NCBI GenBank assembly: GCA_026989995.1
Contig: JALSIO010000736.1
Span: 1-10,838, forward strand
Origin: Myxococcales bacterium
GTDB taxonomy: Bacteria; Myxococcota_A; UBA9160; JALSIO01
DNA length: 10,838 nt
Direction of reading: 5' to 3'
Part shown: positions 1 through 6,654 of the stretch, piece after piece
How the letters are laid out: every line of letters begins with the position of its first letter
Numbering within the stretch: the first letter of the stretch is position 1
Notes under the pieces: generated by a model
Told to the model about the DNA's origin: nothing
What the model saw: only the letters and a program-made list of their open reading frames with translations
Databases searched by the model: none
Position numbers and translations under genes: made by a program

Positions 1-885
1 GCGAAGCAGGTCGGGGATTTCCTCGATCCGCTCCGCCACCGAGATCCCCGCCTCCTCCATGCGGGCGATCTTCTCCGCGGTGGTGTCCTCGCGCCCCTCG
101 ACGATGGTCCCGGCGTGCCCGAATCGCATCCCCTTCATCTCGTCCATGAAGCGACCGGCCATGAAGGCGACGATGGGCAGCCGCGAGCGGTTCGCGGTGA
201 CCCACTCGGCGAGCTCGGCCTCCATGCGTCCCCCCGGCTCGGAGTAGATCACGATGGCCTCCGTCTCGGGATCCGCTTCGAAAAGCGGCATGAGCTCGGC
301 ATAGGTGCTGCCGACAATGGCGTCACCGCCGATGGATACGCAGGTGGACTGGCCGAGACCGGCGGCGGTGAGCGTGCTCGCGATCTCGGTGGTCATGCCG
401 CCCGAGCGGGACATGACCCCCACGGGCCCCTTGCGGTAGGCCTGCCGGGTGTTGGCGGCCGGCCCCCCGATCCCACCCATCTTCGCCTCGTCCGGCGAGA
501 TGATGCCCAGGCAGTTGGGGCCGATGATGCGGGCGCCGCGGAGCGCCGCGAGCTCCACCATCTGGGCGACCTCCCGCCGCGGCACGTTCTCGGTCACCAC
601 CACCACGAGGCGGATTCCGTTCTCGATGGCCTCGAAGACGGCGTCCTGCGTGAAGGCCGGAGGCACCGAGACCACCGAGCCCTCCACGGGGCCGTGGGCC
701 CGGATCACGTCCCGCACGCAGTCGTAGACCGGAACCCCGTAGACCTCGCGCCCGGCGCGTCCCGGCGTCACGCCCCCCACGATCTTGGCCCCGTAGTCGA
801 GGTTCTCGCGGGTGAGATTCACCGCCTCCCGGCCGGTGATGCCCTGGACGATGAAGCGGGTGTCGCGGGAGATCAGGATGGACAT
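1..885 (-). CDS. Succinyl-CoA-synthetase-like CoA ligase, alpha subunit (3' end cut by window)
   Basis: Alpha subunit of an ADP/GDP-forming acyl-CoA synthetase of the SucD/MtkB type. It binds CoA and carries the phospho-histidine that relays phosphate from the beta subunit's nucleotide to the acid. 295 codons are visible from ATG 885; the family is about 290-300 residues, so only the last few and the stop are missing. Seen: N-terminal CoA-binding Rossmann half beginning MSILISRDTRFIVQGITG; IGPNCLG at 121-127; a second half with SRSGG (159-163), GQSTCVSIGGD (178-188), and GHAGT with the presumed phospho-His257. Differences from E. coli SucD: GITGREAVN replaces GFTGSQGT, and YSEPGG replaces IGEIGG. 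The start follows GGAG by a few bases, 18 nt after the beta-subunit stop, so the two are cotranscribed. SucD, malate-CoA ligase MtkB or a ligase for a related acid are all possible; the acid is not determined here. Confidence 0.9.
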   Translation of the reverse strand, partial: MSILISRDTRFIVQGITGREAVNLTRENLDYGAKIVGGVTPGRAGREVYGVPVYDCVRDVIRAHGPVEGSVVSVPPAFTQDAVFEAIENGIRLVVVVTENVPRREVAQMVELAALRGARIIGPNCLGIISPDEAKMGGIGGPAANTRQAYRKGPVGVMSRSGGMTTEIASTLTAAGLGQSTCVSIGGDAIVGSTYAELMPLFEADPETEAIVIYSEPGGRMEAELAEWVTANRSRLPIVAFMAGRFMDEMKGMRFGHAGTIVEGREDTTAEKIARMEEAGISVAERIEEIPDLLR

Positions 886-903
886 GTTGCTCCGGGCCCC
901 GGC

Positions 904-2115
904 TCAGGCACCCGCCTCCTTCATCTTGGCCACGGCACGGCCGGCCGCCTCGTACATGGATACGCTTCGGTCGCAGTACTCGACGCCGTAGCGTTCGAGG
1001 ATCTTGAAGCCCTCCTCCTCCCAGGCGCCGGGAATCCGGAAGATGGCGATGGCCTCGGCCGGATCCCGTCCGGCCTCCAGGCAGCCCTTGATGACGCCGC
1101 GGGCGACGATGTCCACCCGGGTGTTCGAGACCACGTTCATCATGACCGCGATCTTACGGACGCCGGGCTTGCCGAGGATCAGCTTGGTGAGCTCCGAGAC
1201 CTTGCGGACGCTCGGATTGCCGCCGATCTCGCAGTAGTTGGCCGGCCGGCCACCGTGCTTCCGCACCGCGTCGAAGAGGGTGAGCGAGCCGCCGCCGGCC
1301 CCGATCACGAGGCCGAGGTCGCCGTCGAACTCGACCACGTTGCCGGCCACACCCCGGTGGTCCATTTCGTTGATCCGGCGCCCGGCGAGCTCGAAGGGTG
1401 TGGGCGGTCGCGCCTGGCGTGTCTCCTCCTCGCCGATCCCGAGCTCCTTCAGGAGCGCCCGGTGGCGGCTGCGGGCCTCCGCCTCCATGTCCACGTGGCC
1501 GTCGAGGACCACGAAGCGGCCGTCCTCGAGACGGGCGAGGGGGTTGATCTCCGCCAGGGTGAGGTCGCAGTCGAGGAAGATCTGCATGACCTCGAAGACC
1601 AGGGGCACGAGTCGGACCAGCTCCCGCCCGCTGATCCCGACGGCACCGAGGGCCTCCTTGGCGATTCGGGGGGTGAGCGGAAGAATGGTCGAGAAGTGGG
1701 TCCGGGAGACGTGCTCGGGGTGCCTCTCGGCGACCTCCTCGATGTCCACCCCGCCCATGTCGCTCACGAGCAGCACCGGAAGCTTGCGGCGCCCGTCCCA
1801 GGTCACCGAGACGAAATACTCCGCGGCCACCGGGCTCTTCTCCTCGACGAGCACCGAGCGCGCCCGATGGCCGCGGACCTCGGCCGCGAGAACGGGCTCG
1901 AGGAGTGCCTCCGCGTCCTCCGGGGTGTCGGCGAAGCGGACGGCGCCGGCCTTCATGCGCCCGCCCGAGAGGACCTGGGCCTTCAGCACCACCGGTCCCC
2001 CGATCTCCTCGGCGATGCGCCGGGCCTCCTCGGGCCGGGTGGCGAGGCCGCCCTTCGGGATCGGCAGGCCGCGCCGGGCGAAGAGCGCCTTGGACTCGTG
2101 TTCGTAGAAGCGCAT
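904..2115 (-). CDS. Divergent SucC/MtkA-like acyl-CoA synthetase, beta subunit (ATP-grasp)
   Basis: Beta subunit, 403 residues, partner of the alpha subunit encoded immediately downstream. The N-terminal ATP-grasp domain (about 1-240) binds nucleotide and Mg2+; the metal ligands corresponding to E. coli Asn199 and Asp213 appear kept as EINP (Asn191) and VVLDG (Asp205). The C-terminal ligase domain (about 255-403) has IGAGGGSLTLFD (271-282). Three normally conserved stretches are changed: the GGGA loop reads EIGGNPS (296-302), the NIFGGI-RCD loop reads MNVVSNTRVD (326-335), and the RLEGTN-type strand reads FRIPGAWEEEG (359-369). These loops line the acid/phosphohistidine site in SucC, so a substrate other than succinate is inferred. 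ATG 2115 was chosen because GGAG lies 9 nt upstream and the family N-terminus (YEHESKALF) begins there; the open frame further upstream is Pro/Arg/Gly-rich and has no family match. Malate-CoA ligase (MtkA), citryl-CoA synthetase-like or another dicarboxylate ligase are alternatives. Confidence 0.88.
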   Translation of the reverse strand: MRFYEHESKALFARRGLPIPKGGLATRPEEARRIAEEIGGPVVLKAQVLSGGRMKAGAVRFADTPEDAEALLEPVLAAEVRGHRARSVLVEEKSPVAAEYFVSVTWDGRRKLPVLLVSDMGGVDIEEVAERHPEHVSRTHFSTILPLTPRIAKEALGAVGISGRELVRLVPLVFEVMQIFLDCDLTLAEINPLARLEDGRFVVLDGHVDMEAEARSRHRALLKELGIGEEETRQARPPTPFELAGRRINEMDHRGVAGNVVEFDGDLGLVIGAGGGSLTLFDAVRKHGGRPANYCEIGGNPSVRKVSELTKLILGKPGVRKIAVMMNVVSNTRVDIVARGVIKGCLEAGRDPAEAIAIFRIPGAWEEEGFKILERYGVEYCDRSVSMYEAAGRAVAKMKEAGA

Positions 2116-2349
2116 GATGGCGTGCTCCGTGGGACCTGCCCGGCCCGGGCTGCGGCCTCCGGCCCGGCGGCCCGCCGGCGGTGGCTCAGGGCGCCCGCCG
2201 CCGGCCTCCGGTCCGGCTCGTGGGCCGGTCTCCGGCCCGGCCTTTCGGGCTTCGTCCTCGCATGGGCGAACCCGAACGACCCGTGCGACCGGCCTGCGCG
2301 GGGCCTCGGTGCCGGCCGGAGCGGCCCACCCGCCGGATCCGGGCCTTCG

Positions 2350-2365
2350 GGACCGGTTCCGGTCC
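2350..2365. repeat. Perfect 7-bp inverted repeat in the ligase leader
   Basis: GGACCGG and CCGGTCC are separated by TT. The element lies about 24-40 nt downstream of the predicted transcription start for the ligase genes, a position that would suit a repressor operator. A hairpin is less likely because the two-base loop is too tight unless the inner pairs open. GC-rich sequence gives such repeats more often than random DNA, so a regulatory role is only a suggestion. Confidence 0.3.
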
Positions 2366-2395
2366 GGCAGCGGGGCGGGCGCGCCGGGCCAGCGC

Positions 2396-2424
2396 ACCCT
2401 ATCGGCCTTCCCGCCGGGGGTCAA
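2396..2424 (-). promoter_or_regulatory. Candidate sigma70-type promoter for the CoA-ligase genes
   Basis: On the minus strand TTGACC (2424-2419; 5 of 6 to the -35 consensus) is followed by exactly 17 nt and then TAGGGT (2401-2396; 3 of 6 to the -10 consensus, including the first TA and final T). It starts 13 nt after the hydratase stop codon and points at the ligase genes, implying a start near 2389 and a 5' UTR of roughly 270 nt. It is an isolated motif match in GC-rich DNA and unproven. Confidence 0.4.
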
Positions 2425-2436
2425 CCACCGCGCGGC

Positions 2437-3564
2437 CTAGCCGGCCGCGTAGTGGCTCCGGCGCTTGACAACGAGCTGCCGGTCGAGCTCGAAGATCTGC
2501 ACGAACTTCCAGCCCGGGCCCGCGTCCGGGGTTCCCGGCTCCGGCTCCTCTCGGGGGCCGAGGCGCACGGGCTTGTAGCCGAGCAGTCGGGTACGGACGA
2601 TGCCCACGTCGGCCCGCTCCGGGTGGTCGCGACGCCCGACGATCTCCGTCGCCGCGTATACCGTGTCGCCGGCGAAAAGCGGCGCGGTGTGGCGGCCGGT
2701 GGTGTAGATGAGATCGCCGAGGGCATTGTCGCCGACGTCCGGGCAGGAGAGGCCGAGGCAGAGGTTGAAGGGAATGCCGCCGAAGATGATCAGGCGCCCG
2801 CCCACGTACTGCTCCGGGTTCCGCTCGATCATGTGCTGGTTGCAGTGCACCTGGGAGGTATTGTCGAGAATGCCCGTGAGCAGGATGTGTTCGTCGGTGA
2901 CGGTCCGCGCCCGGGAGTGCTCGATGCGGGTTCCGGGCTCGAGGTCCTCGAAGTACGAGTCGGGGCTCGAGAGGTGGGCGAGGGCCGCGTAGTCGCGGCC
3001 CGGATCGTAGGGGGGCAGCCAGAGCTCGCAGGGAATCTCCTCCGGCTCGGTGCTGCCCGGGTGCAGTTCCGCGTCCGGGTTCTTCTTCCAGACCTGCACC
3101 TTCCGCTGCCAGGTCATGACGACGGCTTCGTCCTCCTGGCCGACGTTCTTTCGGGCGGTCGACTGCACGTGCACGATGCCGAGATTCGGCCGGCTGCTGC
3201 TCGGCCGGACCGCGAGGATCCGCGTCTCCACCTCGATGGTGTCGCCGATGTAGACCGGGGCGCCGAAGCGCATGTCGATGTACTCGAGGTTGGCCCGCGC
3301 GTTCTCCGAGATGTCCTCCACCGTCTGGCTGAAGGAGACGAGCATCGTGAGCCCGGGAGGCACCACGAGATCCCGGTAGCCGAAGGCGCGCGCATAGCGG
3401 CGGTTCTTCGACAGGGGGTTGGAGGTCATCGAGAAGTCGTTGAAGATGGCGAAGAGGCCCTCGGTGACGGTCTTGCCACCCTTGTGCCGGTAGACCTGGC
3501 CGGGGGCGAAGTCCTCCAGGAAGTGGCCGCTCTGTTTGCGGATTACGCGGGGGGGCTCGCTCAC
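2437..3564 (-). CDS. Mesaconyl-CoA hydratase-like MaoC double hot-dog enzyme
   Basis: 375 residues, two hot-dog domains in tandem (about 12-160 and 203-335), like Mch/beta-methylmalyl-CoA dehydratase of the ethylmalonyl-CoA pathway and 3-hydroxypropionate bicycle. Family landmarks: QTVEDISENARANLEY (80-95), PVYIGDTIEVETR (103-115), NTSQVHCN (235-242), RLIIFGG (257-263) and PLFAGDTVYA (295-304), matching the order of Rhodobacter Mch (TVPDISLNAVANLGY, QNTAKVHFD, RLIYGG, CFAGDTV). The second domain carries the hydratase dyad as Asn235/His240; the equivalent first-domain segment (SMTSNPLSKN) lacks the His. The reaction expected for the family is reversible hydration of mesaconyl-CoA to beta-methylmalyl-CoA; itaconyl-CoA hydratase and other MaoC activities are alternatives. 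Start: GTG 3564, six bases after AGGAG; an ATG 60 nt upstream in the same frame lacks a ribosome site. The visible protein is slightly longer than the usual 340-355, mainly a C-terminal Pro/Glu-rich insert (about 335-351). Confidence 0.85.
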   Translation of the reverse strand: MSEPPRVIRKQSGHFLEDFAPGQVYRHKGGKTVTEGLFAIFNDFSMTSNPLSKNRRYARAFGYRDLVVPPGLTMLVSFSQTVEDISENARANLEYIDMRFGAPVYIGDTIEVETRILAVRPSSSRPNLGIVHVQSTARKNVGQEDEAVVMTWQRKVQVWKKNPDAELHPGSTEPEEIPCELWLPPYDPGRDYAALAHLSSPDSYFEDLEPGTRIEHSRARTVTDEHILLTGILDNTSQVHCNQHMIERNPEQYVGGRLIIFGGIPFNLCLGLSCPDVGDNALGDLIYTTGRHTAPLFAGDTVYAATEIVGRRDHPERADVGIVRTRLLGYKPVRLGPREEPEPGTPDAGPGWKFVQIFELDRQLVVKRRSHYAAG

Positions 3565-3821
3565 GGGAGGCTCCTGTCGGCGGATCGGGAGGCTTCTCGG
3601 GCGCGGGGCGCGCATTCTAGGCACGCCGCTCCGTCCCCGCCATCACCGGTGCATCCCCGGGGGTGGGGCGGCTCGGGTCATGCGCCGCGAGCGCGCTTGG
3701 TCTATCGTGCCGCCCGCCGCGGCGGGGTCGGGGTCCCGCCTGCGTCCTCCGGGGCGGGCGGCCGGCGCCGACCGGGTTCCCGGGCCCGGGTGCCCGCCGC
3801 AGGACCGGCTTGAGGTTGCAC
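3565..3821. promoter_or_regulatory. Divergent regulatory region, hydratase / pntAA
   Basis: No gene; 257 bp between divergent starts. On the minus strand a good -10 (TAGAAT, 3619-3614) lies about 50 nt upstream of the hydratase GTG, with no convincing -35. Directly beside it is an inverted repeat GCGCG-GGG-CGCGC (3601-3613), overlapping the expected transcription start. On the plus strand a weak -10 (TATCGT, 3703-3708) is followed by a perfect 14-bp palindrome (3713-3726), and a perfect 12-bp palindrome CCCGGGCCCGGG (3779-3790) lies 31 nt before the pntAA start. These could be operator sites, but GC-rich composition makes palindromes cheap. Confidence 0.4.
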
Positions 3822-4952
3822 GTGATCGTCGCCACGCCGAAGGAGACGGCGCCCGGAGAACGACGGGTCGCCCTGGTGCCGCCGGTGGTCCGCCCGCTCC
3901 TGCAGGCCGGCATCGAGCTTCGCATCGAGCGGGGAGCGGGGCTGGCCTCCGGGTGGTCGGACGAGGCCTACGAGAAGGCCGGCTTCCGGGTGGAGGCAGA
4001 CCGCGCCGCACTGCTGCAGGCCGCCGACGTGGTGACCGCGGTGCAGGCCCCCGAGGTGGACAGCCTCCGCCCGGGTTCGACCCTGATCGGCATGCTTCAG
4101 CCCCTCGACCGGCCCGAGCTCGCTGCAGCCCTCGCCGGGCGCGGGGTGGATGCCTTCGCCATGGAGCTGATGCCGCGCATCACCCGCGCGCAGAGCATGG
4201 ACGCGCTCTCCTCCATGGCGACGGTGGCCGGCTACCGCGCGGTGCTGCTCGCCGCCGTCCGCCTGCCCAAGATGTTCCCCATGCTCACCACCGCGGCCGG
4301 GACGGTCTCGCCGGCCCGGGTGCTCGTGATCGGCGCGGGCGTGGCCGGCCTGCAGGCCATCGCCACCGCCCGCCGGCTCGGAGCCGTGGTGGAGGCCTAC
4401 GACATGCGGCCGGCGGTGCGCGAGCAGGTCCAGAGCCTCGGAGCCCGCTTCGTCGAGCTCGATCTAGAGACCGAGGACGCCGAGGACGCCAGCGGTTACG
4501 CCCGGGCGCAGAGCGAGGAGTTCTACCAGCGGCAGCGGGATCTCCTCGGCGTGCGGGTGCGGGCCGCGGACGTCGTGATCACGACGGCGCAGGTGCCGGG
4601 CGCGCGGGCGCCGCGGCTCATCGAAGCCGGCACGGTGGCCTCCATGAAGCGCGGCTCCGTGATCGTGGATCTCGCGGCCGGCTCGGGGGGCAACTGCGAC
4701 CTCACCCGCGCCGACGAGGAGGTGGTCGAGCACGGGGTCACGGTGCTCGGTCCCACCAACCTCCCGGCGGAGGTTCCGGTGGACGCGAGCCAGATGTACG
4801 CGCGGAACATCACGACCTTCATCCAGCACCTCGCGCCCGAGGGAGAGCTCGTCATCGACCTCGAAGACGAGATCACGCGGGGGGCACTGCTCGTCCGCGG
4901 GGGAGAGATCGCGAACGAGCGCGTGCGCCAGAAGCTCCAGGAGAGCGGCTGA
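3822..4952 (+). CDS. pntAA: NAD(P) transhydrogenase alpha-1 subunit (NAD-binding domain I)
   Basis: NAD(H)-binding soluble domain I of the proton-pumping transhydrogenase, which transfers hydride from NADH to NADP+ driven by the proton gradient; it sits on the cytoplasmic face on the PntAB/PntB membrane part. 376 residues, the usual size of the split alpha-1 form (about 375-385). Seen: N-terminal PKETAPGERRVALVP (6-20), the RAQSMDAL loop (122-129) whose Gln contacts the nicotinamide site in Rhodospirillum rubrum, dinucleotide-binding VIGAGVAGLQA (169-179) followed by YDMRP, and VDLAAGSGGNCDLT. The frame is open further upstream, but family proteins begin at this point and GAGG lies six bases before GTG 3822. 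TTG 3810 (after AGGA) and TTG 3816 are possible alternative starts. Its stop overlaps the pntAB start (TGATG), so the genes are translationally coupled. Confidence 0.95.
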   Translation: MIVATPKETAPGERRVALVPPVVRPLLQAGIELRIERGAGLASGWSDEAYEKAGFRVEADRAALLQAADVVTAVQAPEVDSLRPGSTLIGMLQPLDRPELAAALAGRGVDAFAMELMPRITRAQSMDALSSMATVAGYRAVLLAAVRLPKMFPMLTTAAGTVSPARVLVIGAGVAGLQAIATARRLGAVVEAYDMRPAVREQVQSLGARFVELDLETEDAEDASGYARAQSEEFYQRQRDLLGVRVRAADVVITTAQVPGARAPRLIEAGTVASMKRGSVIVDLAAGSGGNCDLTRADEEVVEHGVTVLGPTNLPAEVPVDASQMYARNITTFIQHLAPEGELVIDLEDEITRGALLVRGGEIANERVRQKLQESG

Positions 4953-5239
4953 TGCTCGACGACCCGGCCAACGCGCTGACCATCCTCGTGCTTTCGCTCT
5001 TCGTCGGCATCGAGGTGATCTCCAAGGTGCCGCCGCTGCTCCACACCCCCCTCATGAGCGGCAGCAATGCCATCTCCGGGATCACCATCGTGGGCGCCAT
5101 CCTGGCGGCCGGGCACGGGGAGCGGGGCCTCGGAACCGTACTCGGCTTCGCGGCCATCGTCTTCGCCACCATCAACGTGGTCGGCGGCTTCCTGGTCACC
5201 AACCGCATGCTGGCCATGTTCCGCAAGAGGGAGCGCTAG
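4952..5239 (+). CDS. pntAB: NAD(P) transhydrogenase alpha-2 subunit (membrane domain)
   Basis: Short membrane subunit of the split transhydrogenase, 95 residues, contributing the alpha part of the proton channel. Seen: hydrophobic helices at about 8-25, 40-54 and 60-84, and the conserved KVPPLLHTPLMSGSNAISGI stretch (25-44), the signature of the alpha C-terminal domain. The C-terminus is basic (FRKRER), as expected for a cytoplasmic tail. ATG 4952 shares its A with the TGA of pntAA, with AGGAG eight bases upstream; its TAG overlaps the GTG of pntB. It functions only as part of the PntAA-PntAB-PntB complex. Confidence 0.95.
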   Translation: MLDDPANALTILVLSLFVGIEVISKVPPLLHTPLMSGSNAISGITIVGAILAAGHGERGLGTVLGFAAIVFATINVVGGFLVTNRMLAMFRKRER

Positions 5240-6633
5240 TGGAGGGGCTGGTCCACTACGCCTACCTGATCTCGGCGGTCCTCTTCATCCTGGGCCTCCG
5301 ACAGCTTTCCTCCGCCCGGACCGCCACGCGCGGGAACATCACGGCCGCGGTGGGCATGCTGATCGCCGTGGTGGCGACCCTGATCAAGCAGGAGGTGGTG
5401 GGCTACGGCATCATCGCCGCCGGCCTCGCCCTCGGCTCCGTGGCAGGCGCGGTCCTCGCCCTTCGCATCCAGATGACCGCCATGCCCCAGATGGTGGCCC
5501 TGCTAAACGGCTTCGGCGGCATCGCCTCGGCGCTCGTCGCCACCGCGGAGCTCCTGGACCTGCGGCCGGAGGCCGGTGCTGCGGGCACGCCCTTCGGGAT
5601 CGTGAGCGTGGCCATCGTGCTCGCGACGCTGATCGGCGGCGTGACCTTCACCGGATCCCTGGTGGCCTTCGCCAAGCTCCAGGAGCTCATGCGCAGTGCC
5701 CCCATCGTCTACGGCGGCCAGCAGGTGGTCAACGCGGTGCTCGGTCTCGCCGCCGTCGGCCTCGGCGTGGTGGTGGCCCTGGATCCCACGGCCATGCAGG
5801 CCTTCGTGGGCCTGGCGGCCCTGGCGCTCGTGCTCGGAGTGGTGCTGGTGATCCCCATCGGCGGTGCCGACATGCCGGTGGTGATCTCGCTTCTCAACTC
5901 CTACTCGGGTCTCGCCGCCTGCGCGGCGGGCTTCGTGCTCGACAACGAGGCCCTCGTCATCAGCGGCTCGCTGGTGGGTGCCTCCGGCATCATCCTCACC
6001 AAGATCATGTGCGATGCCATGAACCGCTCGCTCGGCAACGTCCTCTTCGGCGCCTTCGGGGCGGCCTCGGAGGCGCTGGCCGGTTCGGATCAGCAGGGGA
6101 CGGTCAAGGCCTATACCCCCGAGGACGCGGCAATCGTCTTCCAGACCGCGCGCTCGGTGATCGTCGTTCCGGGCTACGGCATGGCGGTGGCCCAGGCGCA
6201 GCACGCGGTCCGGGAGCTCGCCGAGGAGCTCGAGAAGCGCGGGATCCAGGTCCGCTTTGCCATCCACCCGGTGGCCGGTCGGATGCCCGGGCACATGAAC
6301 GTGCTGCTCGCCGAGGCCAACGTGCCCTACGACAAGCTGGTCGAGATGGACGAGATCAACCCCGAGTTCCCCGAAACCGACGTGGTCCTCGTCATCGGCG
6401 CCAACGACGTCGTGAACCCGGCCGCGCGGACCGACGAGAAGAGCCCCATCTACGGGATGCCGATCCTGAACGTCGACCAGGCCCGGCATGTCTTCGTGAT
6501 CAAGCGGAGCATGAACCCGGGCTTCGCCGGGATCCAGAACCCGCTTTTCTTCAACGACAACACGATGATGATCTTCGGGGACGCGAAGGCCACGGTGCTC
6601 GAGCTCGTCGAGGCGCTCCGCCAGCTCGACTGA
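5239..6633 (+). CDS. pntB: NAD(P) transhydrogenase beta subunit (membrane and NADP-binding domain III)
   Basis: 464 residues, close to E. coli PntB (462). The N-terminal half is membrane-embedded, with many hydrophobic helices up to about residue 270. The C-terminal NADP(H)-binding domain III (about 285-464) has VPGYGMAVAQAQ (GYG at 312-314), HPVAGRMPGHMNVLLAEA, GANDVVNPAA (387-394), IKRSMNPGFAGI and a closing FGDAK motif, all diagnostic. The start is GTG 5239, overlapping the pntAB stop as TAGTG, with GGGAG five bases upstream. One notable position: the segment PQMVALLNGFGG carries Asn90 where E. coli has the proton-channel residue His91 (in ILHSFVG); an Asn here is, from memory, also found in other lineages. 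The operon ends here and converges on the minus-strand genes 22 bp downstream. Confidence 0.96.
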   Translation: MEGLVHYAYLISAVLFILGLRQLSSARTATRGNITAAVGMLIAVVATLIKQEVVGYGIIAAGLALGSVAGAVLALRIQMTAMPQMVALLNGFGGIASALVATAELLDLRPEAGAAGTPFGIVSVAIVLATLIGGVTFTGSLVAFAKLQELMRSAPIVYGGQQVVNAVLGLAAVGLGVVVALDPTAMQAFVGLAALALVLGVVLVIPIGGADMPVVISLLNSYSGLAACAAGFVLDNEALVISGSLVGASGIILTKIMCDAMNRSLGNVLFGAFGAASEALAGSDQQGTVKAYTPEDAAIVFQTARSVIVVPGYGMAVAQAQHAVRELAEELEKRGIQVRFAIHPVAGRMPGHMNVLLAEANVPYDKLVEMDEINPEFPETDVVLVIGANDVVNPAARTDEKSPIYGMPILNVDQARHVFVIKRSMNPGFAGIQNPLFFNDNTMMIFGDAKATVLELVEALRQLD

Positions 6634-6654
6634 GGGGCCGGGCCCGCGGCCGAA

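Larger units (their letters stand above)
2116..2436 (-). other. Intergenic leader between hydratase and ligase genes
   Basis: No credible gene. This 321-bp stretch separates the hydratase stop from the ligase beta start. The ligase reading frame stays open through it, but the translation is Pro/Arg/Gly-rich low-complexity sequence, as expected by chance in GC-rich DNA. It holds a sigma70-like promoter at its upstream end and a 7-bp-arm inverted repeat, so it probably acts as an approximately 270-nt 5' leader of the ligase mRNA. No recognisable riboswitch was seen. Confidence 0.5.

Noticed and set aside
3549..3555. G7 run near the hydratase start as a slippage or phase-variation site
   Set aside because: It is shorter, in a poorly conserved Pro-rich N-terminus, and the gene is metabolic; composition alone explains it.
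115..3813. An open frame of over 1,200 codons on the plus strand, antisense to the ligase and hydratase genes
   Set aside because: It mirrors the codons of the minus-strand genes (GC-rich third positions suppress stops), has no domain logic and is rich in His/Asp/Arg/Gly. The minus strand carries clear family motifs and ribosome sites.
3810..3818. TTG 3810 or TTG 3816 as the pntAA start
   Set aside because: GTG 3822 has GAGG at 6 nt and gives the usual family N-terminus. TTG 3810 has AGGA 5 nt upstream and remains possible, but adds residues not seen in relatives.
4072..4086. GGGTTCGACCC, resembling a tRNA T-loop
   Set aside because: It lies inside pntAA, encoding a normal part of the protein, and no acceptor, D or anticodon stems surround it.
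6634..6654. Hairpin GGCCG-GGCCCG-CGGCC after pntB as a rho-independent terminator
   Set aside because: The stem is only 5 bp and there is no T-tract on either side. It is expected by chance at this GC content.
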